20,048 bases of DNA from Botryllus schlosseri (taxonomy: Eukaryota; Chordata; Ascidiacea; Stolidobranchia; Styelidae), in assembly GCA_000444245.1 (NCBI GenBank), contig ATSW01006766.1:1-20048 (forward strand), in the 5' to 3' direction. Position 1 is the stretch's first letter. Every line of letters begins with the position of its first letter. Below, piece after piece: positions 10,001 to 16,003 of this stretch. Position numbers and translations under genes: made by a program. The notes beneath the pieces are model-generated. The model was given only the letters and a program-made list of their open reading frames with translations. It searched no databases and was not told the origin of the DNA.

Positions 10001-10802
10001 TGATACGGAATAGTCACAATCAGTTCTGAGGAGTCGCATGGATCACAATGTGACTCGACAGAATTTAAATTAGCGACTCTCAAGTAGTGACTCAAATCTC
10101 AAACTCCCAGTCACAAAATATCTATAGATGCAGAATTTGTACTTGCTTTTAGAGCGCAGGCTCGGCCAGGCTGATCACTGACCAGAGCCTTCGGTCGCCT
10201 TGTCCATTGTGACATCATTCATTATAATATCTGCTAGTTACTGTCTTCACTTTGTTTTTTGTTGTGGCTTCGTATGCTGAACTACAAATCTGTATTAGGA
10301 CTCTAATTTGAAGCAAATCTTCAGTTTTTCTTGCATTGCATCAATCTGTACTATGGGTAGACTTGAAATTTGTAAAAAATTCTGACTTTATGCTCTCTGT
10401 ACCGTGAGTGATATACTTTGTTGACACCGCGTGCGTTTGCAGGTCGAAAAGATCTCCATAGCGTACGCAAAGAAGGCCACTCGGGTGGACGTGAGAAAAC
10501 TCAAATCGGCTATGTGGAATGCGCTTCACAGCAGTAAAAACGACATCAGCGTAGCGAAAAGTGACATCAGCACAGCCGAGCAGAGTACCGCTGAATGCGA
10601 CACAGATAAAAAGACATTCAGCGACTTGTACTATTCCGGACTACCTGGTCTCATGCCGCAGACGATGACCGAGAATTTATCCATCCCCCTAGCATTCACT
10701 TGTTTACTGCATCTGGCAAACGAAAAGAACTTGTCAATATCAGCAGATCCGGATATGTCCGATCTGAATATTGCGTTATCTGCTGTTGCAGAGGAATCTT
10801 AG
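1084..10802 (+). CDS. NCAPH: Condensin complex subunit 2 (CAP-H, kleisin), 11 coding exons
   Basis: This is the kleisin that bridges SMC2 and SMC4 and recruits CAP-D2 and CAP-G in condensin I, which compacts mitotic chromosomes. Exons: 1084-1305, 1381-1482, 2321-2481, 2589-2715, 3821-4034, 4232-4393, 5190-5492, 7450-7684, 8502-8680, 9805-9938 and 10443-10802. All use GT-AG junctions with matching phases. They total 2199 nt, or 732 aa; human is about 741. Landmarks shared with human [15 protein letters not shown] then NAF-LHLID (residues ~98-120, N-terminal SMC2-binding part), [13 protein letters not shown] (~150-163), PGEYSYF..WEGPNHW (~400-420), DYKAQNV after a lysine cluster (~450), [11 protein letters not shown] (~540-555), and a C-terminal helix region [19 protein letters not shown] (~697-715, winged helix binding the SMC4 head). 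The start is the first in-frame ATG and gives a family-like length. Exon 6 has a weak acceptor, chosen by phase and homology. Three N bases interrupt exon 8 without changing frame. Confidence 0.95.
1483..2320 (+). other. NCAPH intron 2
   Basis: This is an 838-base intron between the exon ending in STENKIT and the exon starting [11 protein letters not shown]. It has a donor GTGAGT at 1483 and the acceptor TATATGCAG at 2320. No transposon or gene is recognisable. A short reverse-strand stretch around 1910-2000 reads open in two frames, but matches nothing I know. Confidence 0.6.
2716..3820 (+). other. NCAPH intron 4, hosts a 519-bp MITE
   Basis: This 1105-base intron has donor GTATTT and acceptor CTGCCTAG. 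Its first half (2716-3253) shows no recognisable element. The second half is almost filled by the TGACTCGAGTCA-rich hAT-type MITE at 3254-3772, which ends only 48 bases before the next exon. Confidence 0.6.
3254..3772. mobile_element. hAT-type MITE, copy A (longest copy)
   Basis: This is a non-autonomous element with no coding capacity. Its left end CAAGGTTGTAATGACTC mirrors its right end GGTTACAACCCTG, so the terminal inverted repeats follow a CAGGGTTGTAA pattern with one change on the left. The interior repeats GACTCGAGTCA and GACTTGACTCG motifs on both strands. It shares a central block (GGTACTGGTACTTGAAAATGCGACCAG) with copy D. The flanking 8-bp target duplication is not recognisable, which suggests an old insertion. 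It lies in NCAPH intron 4. Confidence 0.75.
4394..5189 (+). other. NCAPH intron 6
   Basis: This 796-base intron has donor GTTGGT, chosen by phase over a nearby alternative, and the strong acceptor TTTTGCTGCAG. It contains the shortened MITE at 4747-4963. The rest shows nothing recognisable. Confidence 0.6.
4747..4963. mobile_element. hAT-type MITE, copy B (internally deleted)
   Basis: The left end CGGGGTTGTAATGACTCG and right end CTTCACAACCCTG match the family termini of the 519-bp copy. About 300 bases of the interior are missing, but the right-arm block with GACTTGGTGGTGAATCGAAAATGACTCGA is kept. The flanks ATGGGGTG and GTTGGTTG agree at 5 of 8 positions, a possible eroded target duplication. 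It lies in NCAPH intron 6. Confidence 0.65.
5514..5550. mobile_element. hAT-like left terminus, solo
   Basis: CAGTGGTTTTTAACC followed by a GACGGACCCC segment closely resembles the left ends of hAT elements, whose termini often read CAGTGGTTCTCAACC. I could not find a matching right end or an 8-bp duplication, so only the terminal region is annotated and the true extent is unknown. Confidence 0.4.
6085..6300. repeat. TAATCG-rich and ACTCCGACTCC-type degraded repeats
   Basis: The segment carries repeated GTAATC / TAATCG / TGATTG words (about 6107-6205), then two direct copies of ACTCCGACTCCA within about 30 bases (6247-6284). A further ACTCCGACTCC occurs at about 7411, directly beyond the hAT element. 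Such internally repetitive blocks are typical of MITE interiors. Termini are not resolved. Confidence 0.4.
6317..7389. mobile_element. Non-autonomous hAT element (Buster-type target site)
   Basis: The left end CAGGGGCGGGCAAAC and right end GTTTGCCCACCCCTG are near-perfect inverted repeats of 15 bases with one mismatch. Each is followed inward by a CGCGGGCCGCA block, the classic hAT terminal signature. The flanking octamers CTGTAGGG (6309-6316) and CTTTAGAG (7390-7397) agree at 6 of 8 positions and share the central TA expected for Buster-subfamily hATs. The interior has no transposase frame. It includes a pyrimidine-rich GTCCTCTTTT repeat block at 6644-6760. The insertion split an older ACTCCGACTCC repeat. 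Confidence 0.8.
6644..6765. repeat. GTCCTCTTTT repeat block inside the hAT element
   Basis: GGGGTTACCATACGTCCTC is followed by four more GTCCTC units, each trailed by T runs, at spacings of about 20-40 bases, plus a TCCTCGGAGGAC palindrome. A similar left end, TACCATACGTCCTCTTTT, belongs to a known class of short DNA elements in animals (recalled, not searched). It may be an independent element nested in the 6317-7389 hAT. No right end is visible. Confidence 0.4.
7553..7555. other. Three undetermined bases in NCAPH exon 8
   Basis: Three N bases follow the DYKAQNVEV-coding stretch. They keep the reading frame, so they may be masked ambiguous calls or a minimal gap of unknown true size. They affect two codons. 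Confidence 0.95.
7685..8501 (+). other. NCAPH intron 8
   Basis: This 817-base intron has donor GTATGT and acceptor CTTTTTTCAG. The stretch 7845-8010 is C/A-rich with recurring ACCTTA, CCCTAACC and CCTAACC words and a TAAGGGTA / TACCCTTA inverted pair. It resembles the TTAGGG-like core of the foldback element found later in the window, but has no recognisable arms. Nothing else is recognisable. Confidence 0.55.
8863..9622. mobile_element. Degraded hAT-like element, interrupted by MITE copy C
   Basis: The left part TGGTGCTCAAACG, followed by a TTTTTGACTTATCACCCC segment, and the right part CCACCCACATTGAGAATCACT resemble opposite ends of a hAT element. The usual termini are CAGTGGTNCTCAA and TTGAGAACCACTG. 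The outermost bases are eroded, no target duplication is visible and there is no transposase. The boundaries are approximate. The TGACTCGAGTCA-family MITE sits close to its right end. Confidence 0.4.
9305..9593. mobile_element. hAT-type MITE, copy C
   Basis: The intact left end CAGGGTTGTAATGACTCG and the right end GGTTACAAGCCTG give inverted repeats with a single difference in the first 11 bases. The interior is shortened relative to the 519-bp copy but keeps a diverged central segment with the TTGGTATTTCGT and GGCCTGAAACTG words. No convincing 8-bp duplication remains. It lies in NCAPH intron 9. Confidence 0.7.
9939..10442 (+). other. NCAPH intron 10
   Basis: This 504-base intron has donor GTAAGA and acceptor TGCGTTTGCAG. 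The part at about 10013-10110 has several GACTC words reminiscent of the MITE family, but no termini. The rest is featureless. Confidence 0.5.
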
Positions 10803-11493
10803 TTATCGCCATCACGAGAAAGACAGGGCCTACTGCCATTACAGTTCCTCGCATTCTTACAAAGCTCTTTCTAAAGCTGAGAGGTTGTTTGAGCACATTT
10901 TACACTGGCGATCGTGATTATTTATGTGTTTTGAATACAAATCAAAAACTCGTAGTTTTCTAGGCAACATTCCGGTTGCGAGTACACTCCCAAGTGATCT
11001 TGTCAGACTGTCTCTCTCAATACCAGGTTGTCGTGTTGCTGCTAGCAAAAACGTAATCTTTCTTACTGTCGGAATGAGTGTGAAGTACATGGATTTTATA
11101 GGATAAAGTAAATTTAGCGAGAAGAGTGATATTTTATAACTATTAGTCACAGATATGCCTAGCTTTTTTTAAATCAAATCAATATTTTCCATTCCACCGC
11201 AGCACATGGTAACTAGAAGTGTCGGTGATAACAAACTGCTAGGTAACTACGTCAGAAGGTTGGTTTCTATGACATTATAAATATGAAAGTTTAGAGCATG
11301 AGCGTAAGAATGCCCACCATGTTCTATATTCAGAATGTTTTCGTGAGACTAAGAAGGCTGGGTGCCTGGGTCCAATGATTCTAGAGCTCGAACGAAGTTT
11401 TATTGACTCGAGTCAGGTGGAAAGAGTCAATTATGCCCATTTTCCACAACCCTACTACGAAGGTCAAACATATCATTTTCTTTGGGGTTCAAT
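10803..11493. other. NCAPH 3' flank
   Basis: This stretch holds the NCAPH 3' UTR. I see no canonical AATAAA in the first 500 bases, and the polyadenylation site is unresolved. A small relic with GACTCGAGTCA and a terminal CCACAACCCT at 11404-11453 looks like a fragment of the MITE family. No gene is visible. Confidence 0.4.
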
Positions 11494-11924
11494 CAGGATT
11501 GTAATGACTCGACTCTTGATTTTCTGATGACTCGAGTCAATCTATGTATTGACTCGAGTCCTTGCGTATGACTCAAAACAAGTCATTGACTTGAAACTCA
11601 GACGGCCAAGATCGACACATTATTTTAATTTCGAAGAATTGTGAAATAACCACCCTTCTGGGATTTCGTCTGATTGGTACTGGTACTTGAAAATACGACC
11701 AGAAACTGCTAAAAGTCGGGAGAATTAGTATATTATAAATGCGAAACATTCGATATCACCAAACATAGTTATATAAAGTGAGTCTAACAAGACTTTAACT
11801 GTAAACTGAGCAGTCAACATAATGACTTGGACTCGAGTCATAATACCATGACTTGGTGGTGAAATGAAAAGGACTCGACTTGACTCAAGTCAAATCAATT
11901 TAATTTGACTTCGTTACAACCCTG
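11494..11924. mobile_element. hAT-type MITE, copy D, with target duplication
   Basis: The left end CAGGATTGTAATGACTCG and right end CGTTACAACCCTG are inverted. The element is flanked by GGTTCAAT (11486-11493) and GGTTCAAC (11925-11932), an 8-bp target duplication matching at 7 of 8 positions. That length assigns the family to the hAT superfamily. It shares the central GGTACTGGTACTTGAAAAT block and the GACTCGAGTCATAATACCATGACT block with the longest copy. It has no coding capacity. It lies between NCAPH and the 3' end of ELP6, about 195 bases beyond the ELP6 stop. Confidence 0.85.
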
Positions 11925-12118
11925 GGTTCAACGAAAGGTACATATCCGTTCAGTGGCATACAATTAGCCTACTTGGAATTGAAAGAGTAATTTGCTTGAT
12001 TTTTCCCATCCCTAGTCTCCACAAGCCGGACATACATTAACCGATAGGTTTTCAGATTGCATGTGTCGACGAATCGATTGCACATATGGTGCCGTTGAGC
12101 GCAGGAAAGATGTTCAAA

Positions 12119-12838
12119 TCATAACACGGCCATCGACGTGCCTCTGGCGAAAAGATGCAGGTTCTTGTCAGAGAGTTTATATTGCCGTACCCCGCAGTTG
12201 GAACGGCCACCTTTAACTACCTCGATTTGACCGTGGACCTCTTTGCTGTATCCTGTTTGAAGCGACTTGACGCAAAGCACAGTGTCCGCGTAATGTTCAG
12301 CAATACTTTGGGTGGCTTGGACCTGCTCGCAATCTAAGGATGGGATTGACATGAGAATGGTAAAGCCTCGCTGCTTTGACAAGGCGTGTAGGTAATGCAA
12401 CAAATTGCCAATATCGTCAATTGACATGCACAAAGAGGACAGTACGGATATGTCATCCACGATCAGTATTGAATTTGCTGATATTTCCATGGAATCCAAT
12501 TCTTCTTTAATGGAAAGATATATATTTTTTGCATTCCAATCGCATTCGATTTGACCGGTGTAATGATTCAAGAACTTTGACATTAAATCAACTAGATGAA
12601 TGCTTTTTTCTTCCCTCGCCTTATCGAGGTTTGCACCAATTTTGATACCAGCTTGGGAATAATGTGAAAATGTCTGTGACGTGGATACCAGACATACTGG
12701 CAGCTTTCGCTTCAAAAAAGTATGAATGAAGTGCTGTAGTATAAACCCGCAGTCTGTGCCCTCTGCGATCACCAGAAATGACTCTCCCTCAGGAAAGCAG
12801 TTTGTCCAGCCAAGATACTGACTCAGTTCCTCAAACAT
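12119..12838 (-). CDS. ELP6: Elongator complex protein 6
   Basis: ELP6 is a subunit of the Elp4-Elp5-Elp6 ring of Elongator, which supports modification of wobble uridine in tRNA anticodons. The 239-aa single-exon frame has a RecA/KaiC-like core: FLVIAEGTDCGFILQHFIHTFL (residues 21-42), FSHYSQAGIKIG (57-68), a LIVDDISVLSSL strand-loop (125-136) and TGYSKEVHGQIEV (195-207). It ends FARGTSMAVL, very close to human FAKGMSPAVL. There is no Walker A GxxxxGK, as expected for Elp6, which is an inactive RecA-fold member. Human ELP6 is about 266 aa, so the length is normal. The start ATG lies 20 bases after a splice acceptor on the same strand. With ATP5F1D it probably forms an operon, ELP6 being second. 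Confidence 0.92.
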   Translation of the reverse strand: MFEELSQYLGWTNCFPEGESFLVIAEGTDCGFILQHFIHTFLKRKLPVCLVSTSQTFSHYSQAGIKIGANLDKAREEKSIHLVDLMSKFLNHYTGQIECDWNAKNIYLSIKEELDSMEISANSILIVDDISVLSSLCMSIDDIGNLLHYLHALSKQRGFTILMSIPSLDCEQVQATQSIAEHYADTVLCVKSLQTGYSKEVHGQIEVVKGGRSNCGVRQYKLSDKNLHLFARGTSMAVL

Positions 12839-12858
12839 ATCGATATACCGTAATAAAT

Positions 12859-12870
12859 CTGAAATGAAAC
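12859..12870 (-). promoter_or_regulatory. Probable trans-splice acceptor for ELP6
   Basis: On the minus strand, GTTTCATTTCAG ends at 12859, leaving a 20-base leader before the ELP6 ATG. The ATP5F1D stop codon is only 132 bases further upstream. A separate promoter, first exon and intron would have to fit in that gap, so an acceptor for a spliced leader in a polycistronic transcript is the simplest reading. The assignment is inferred. Confidence 0.55.
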
Positions 12871-12968
12871 AAGATGTTGCGAAAACTGTTCAAAGCAAAA
12901 CAAAATTTGGTATCAATATCTCAACGGAAACCAATTCCACATGCATTTTCTAAAATTGATAAACAGAT

Positions 12969-12974
12969 TTTATT
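12969..12974 (-). promoter_or_regulatory. Polyadenylation signal AATAAA of ATP5F1D
   Basis: AATAAA lies on the minus strand, 17 bases after the ATP5F1D stop codon and about 110 bases before the ELP6 acceptor. Its position fits cleavage of the upstream message in an operon, with the downstream message processed at the acceptor. Confidence 0.65.
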
Positions 12975-12991
12975 TCGTATTGATCAAGCAT

Positions 12992-13501
12992 TCAAAGAGC
13001 ATTTACGATAGCCTCGCTACAGTCAATAGCAATTTGCGCTTCCGCCCGTTCTAGATCGTTTGTGGCAGAAGCCAGCTCGGCTTGCGCTTTATTAAGGCAT
13101 TCTCGCGCCGCATCTCTGTCGAGCTGATCAAGCGGCACAGCCTCTTCGGCGGCGATCTGAACGCTGGAATCTTCGTTAACGTTGAAGGAGCCACTGCTGA
13201 CGAAATACTTGGCGGACTTCCCGTCGTTCTCGAAGACTGTCATAACCCCCGGTTTCAGCACGCCGAATATAGGAACGTGCTTAGCAAGAATACCGATCGT
13301 ACCAGCGCCGGTAGGCACGTCAACTTGTCGCACATCGGTACTATCCTTGTAGTATGCTTGGACCGGTGATGCAAACGTGAAGACCATTTCCTCGGCTTGC
13401 GACGCAGCGGCGGCTTCAGCGTACGTCCTGTGGCTTTGAGATAGAAATCGTCGGGCGCATTGTCTGCCCAAGCCAAATAGTCGCGTTGAAACTCCAGCCA
13501 T
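12992..13501 (-). CDS. ATP5F1D: ATP synthase F1 subunit delta, mitochondrial
   Basis: This is the delta subunit of the mitochondrial F1 central stalk, homologous to bacterial epsilon. It couples rotation of the c-ring to the catalytic head. The 169-aa product is close to human (168). It has an Arg-rich, acid-free presequence (residues 1-27) ending at RTYAEAAAA, matching the human cleavage region. A beta-sandwich follows with FTFASPVQ (41-48), VRQVDVPTGAGTIGILAKHVP (58-78), KYFVSSGSFNVNEDSSVQIAAEEAV (98-122) and a C-terminal helical hairpin (124-169). An upstream in-frame ATG at 13549 would add 16 residues including acidic ones, unusual for a presequence, so the ATG at 13501 is preferred. The coding region is intronless. 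ELP6 follows closely on the same strand. Confidence 0.95.
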   Translation of the reverse strand: MAGVSTRLFGLGRQCARRFLSQSHRTYAEAAAASQAEEMVFTFASPVQAYYKDSTDVRQVDVPTGAGTIGILAKHVPIFGVLKPGVMTVFENDGKSAKYFVSSGSFNVNEDSSVQIAAEEAVPLDQLDRDAARECLNKAQAELASATNDLERAEAQIAIDCSEAIVNAL

Positions 13502-14599
13502 ATCTCCTAATCTTTCGACAAAAATTTCAAACCGAAGTAGCAAACGCAAACAAGGTCATGCGAAGTGACTGAAAGCCAAAAGTGATGCCGACTGTGGCAA
13601 AAATCGTAGGTTCAAAGGTTAGATATTCGTTGAGGTGGATCAGTCCTCGATGCCGAATCGGAGCAGTGCATCATGTCAGCGGGCATGACTGCCGTCTTTG
13701 TAGTAAATTAAACTATTCTTCTACTTTACTTGAACAGTCCATTGTCGGGATACTTACAGTTTTATCCATTATCCCGAATGTTGCCACGATACGCCTGAAT
13801 AAGCATTGACACCGGCAATCAAAACATTTGTATTCAGTGTTGCGATGCTGCGCACCTTAATCTATTGCTGCAAATTTATTGCAATTGCCGTGCTAATTAT
13901 GAGTTACGATCTCAGAATCTCATTAAATTCATAAGCGATATCAAGTGGATGATTTTGCCCTCAAAGAATTGAGGTAATTCACTGAGAGGGGGATGTATAG
14001 AGGTCGACTTATCGACAAATTATCCTATTACACAAGTGCTCGCATGAAGCTCATCAGTTTATTCGTTATTTTATCCACAACATTGCGATACAGTGCAAAG
14101 ATCGGAAGGTGTCGAAACGGCTTGAAGTAGTAATTGAAATCAGACTAACACTTGGGCCCATATGGTGTAGAGACGAGACATGCACACTCAATGAATGAAA
14201 AGCAACAGAAGATAACATAAAACAGCGAGAGATGGAAATGTTGAAAGCCGAGGTTAATATATCGAATCGTGATCTGGTAATATCGAGCGCTGACCAGTAT
14301 TTATACAATAGTATAAGCACAGAATAAATCACTAAACCAGTGAAGTAATGCAAAAATATAGGTTGTTGCGATGTTTAAAATTGTCCAACCGTTAGTCGAG
14401 TTGAATTCTTCACAATGAGTTGTAATTCCCAGCACACTATTCCTGAAATGAACTTGTATTTTGCAAATTACTATACTTGACGGTGTTGACGTTTCAGACT
14501 TATTAAGCATCAAGAATTCAGAACTAGTCTGACAGCTTTAATTCGTAGCTAGTTATTCACATACCGGTACATATCAAATCTTGGGTATTTCCAATACGC
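13502..14599. other. Divergent intergenic region between ATP5F1D and PIGP
   Basis: About 1.1 kb separates the two divergent start codons, so it must hold the ATP5F1D promoter and probably the PIGP promoter. Only short, unrecognisable open frames occur. No TATA box, repeat or transposon terminus stands out. On the minus strand a GATTAG ends five bases before the ATP5F1D ATG and could be an acceptor, but its pyrimidine tract is weak. Confidence 0.5.
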
Positions 14600-15665
14600 A
14601 TGCCGCAACCTAGTCCATCGCCTTCTCCGGAAAGAGCAATTTATGGGTTTGTTTTGTACTTGTCTAGCTACATTATCTTTGGTGAGTTTATTGAAATATC
14701 GAATACCTGAATTATGAATTGATCCTTAGTCATTTGTTAAGGTCTGTTCATCCTTTGGGCATATATTCCTGATCAAGTTCTGAAGGACATCGGGTTAACA
14801 TATTTACCGACAAAGTAAGTCATTCTTCTGATTGAATTCTTGCAGTTACCTTACTTGTTATGTTGTTAGTGATTTCATTTGCCTCGATATTGTAAGATTC
14901 TTCTGTACATATTTGATGTTTTAGCTCTAGCCACTATTATTTCTTTGAAAATAATGTATTCAAGCAAGCACACCATAGGCATTTGTGCATAAGCAAAATT
15001 TGAGAATCCATATTTTGGCCTGACTAATTGTCAATGAGTTAATAGTTAGCCAATTATCACCCCTCAACATGTTTGAAAATGCATGTGAATGATACATCAA
15101 TGCCAATTCCATACTGCCTGACCTCAACTAGGTATAAACGTAAGTGATTTGAGTGTTTTTTATAGGGCGTGGGCAATCATCGTGCCGATCTTGGGTTGTG
15201 TGATTGTGCTGAGTATACCAGTTGTTTACACCATCATCAATATCTTCAACACAGAAAATCTGCATCGCGAAATTCAAGGTATTATTTTCGATATTTTTCA
15301 CAGTACAAAACATGTTGATGTGATGCACTATAATTTATATTTATGTAATCATGCAAGTCACCGTCAATATCAGGGATTCTTGATTATTCTGTTAATAACA
15401 ATTTAAGTATCATTTATTGACTTATAGTTACGAACAGTCACTGCAAGAAACGCCGATAGTCTCCAATTTGACTTTGATGCTACATAGTATCTAAAACACA
15501 AGTTATTCAGCCGTTCTAACCTTTTCAGAGCACCGCAACATAGAAATTCCTCCAGAAGCAATCAATCGGAATTTTGACCTCGGTACTGGATTTGTCCCTC
15601 CCATAGTTGAGCTTGATCCGTCTTTTGTGTTCCACCACTTCCGTGACAGTGTGAGTAAGATTTAA
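14600..15665 (+). CDS. PIGP: Phosphatidylinositol N-acetylglucosaminyltransferase subunit P, 4 exons
   Basis: PIG-P is a small ER membrane subunit of GPI-GlcNAc transferase, which makes GlcNAc-PI in the first step of GPI-anchor synthesis. Exons: 14600-14681, 14742-14814, 15166-15278 and 15529-15665. Phases agree at all junctions and give 134 aa, equal to the short human form. The N terminus SPSPERAIYGFVLYLSSYIIFGLFILWAYIP (residues 7-37) matches human SPLPERAIYGFVLFLSS and forms the first membrane hairpin arm. A second hydrophobic segment is residues 54-79 (AWAIIVPILGCVIVLSIPVVYTIINI). The tail FVPPIVELDPSFVFHHF (111-127) corresponds to human AIPALRDISISEVNQMFF. The start is the only ATG that keeps the conserved N terminus. 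ENGASE follows on the same strand. Confidence 0.94.
14815..15165 (+). other. PIGP intron 2
   Basis: This 351-base AT-rich intron has donor GTAAGT and acceptor GTTTTTTATAG. No recognisable repeat or gene is seen. Confidence 0.6.
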
Positions 15666-15979
15666 AATTTTTGAATAATAAGTCCTTCTTGTGTTTGTCT
15701 CGTGCTGATTTACCAAACACACTTTTCGTGTGAAGGTTTGAAATGACTTTTTGTGATGAATTCAATCTCACTTGCCATTGATGGTTCTTGAAATAGTTTT
15801 ACACCTTTAAGAGCCTGTGGCTATGTGATATATTGTGAAGTAGTGTTGGAATTTAAGGATCAAATTTGAAATCCCAAGATTACGAAAGTGGTAAAATACA
15901 CATGTGTGTATACACATACAAGCTACAAAAACATCTGGATGAACAAATTATTATGCTCTAATAATATGCTTGTTTTTAG
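15666..15979 (+). other. PIGP-ENGASE spacer ending in a splice acceptor
   Basis: The 314-base spacer ends in ATGCTTGTTTTTAG, a strong acceptor (AG at 15978-15979), 24 bases before the ENGASE ATG. A variant AATAAT lies just after the PIGP stop, but there is no canonical AATAAA. The acceptor could serve a spliced leader or an upstream non-coding exon. A short palindromic run, ACACATGTGTGTATACACAT, occurs near 15898. Confidence 0.45.
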
Positions 15980-16003
15980 GAAAATCCTAACCATTGAAAT
16001 AAG

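Noticed and set aside
10013-10110. GACTC-rich segment in NCAPH intron 10 as another MITE copy
   Set aside because: It lacks either terminus and any target duplication; only a few short words resemble the family.
12119-13501. ELP6 and ATP5F1D as processed retrocopies because they are intronless
   Set aside because: Both frames are intact and well conserved, there is no poly-A tract at either 3' end, and two adjacent retrocopies in tandem with shared processing signals is less likely than an operon.
13504-13549. Upstream ATG of ATP5F1D adding 16 residues
   Set aside because: The extension adds acidic residues to a mitochondrial presequence and makes the protein longer than the family norm; the ATG at 13501 gives 169 aa.
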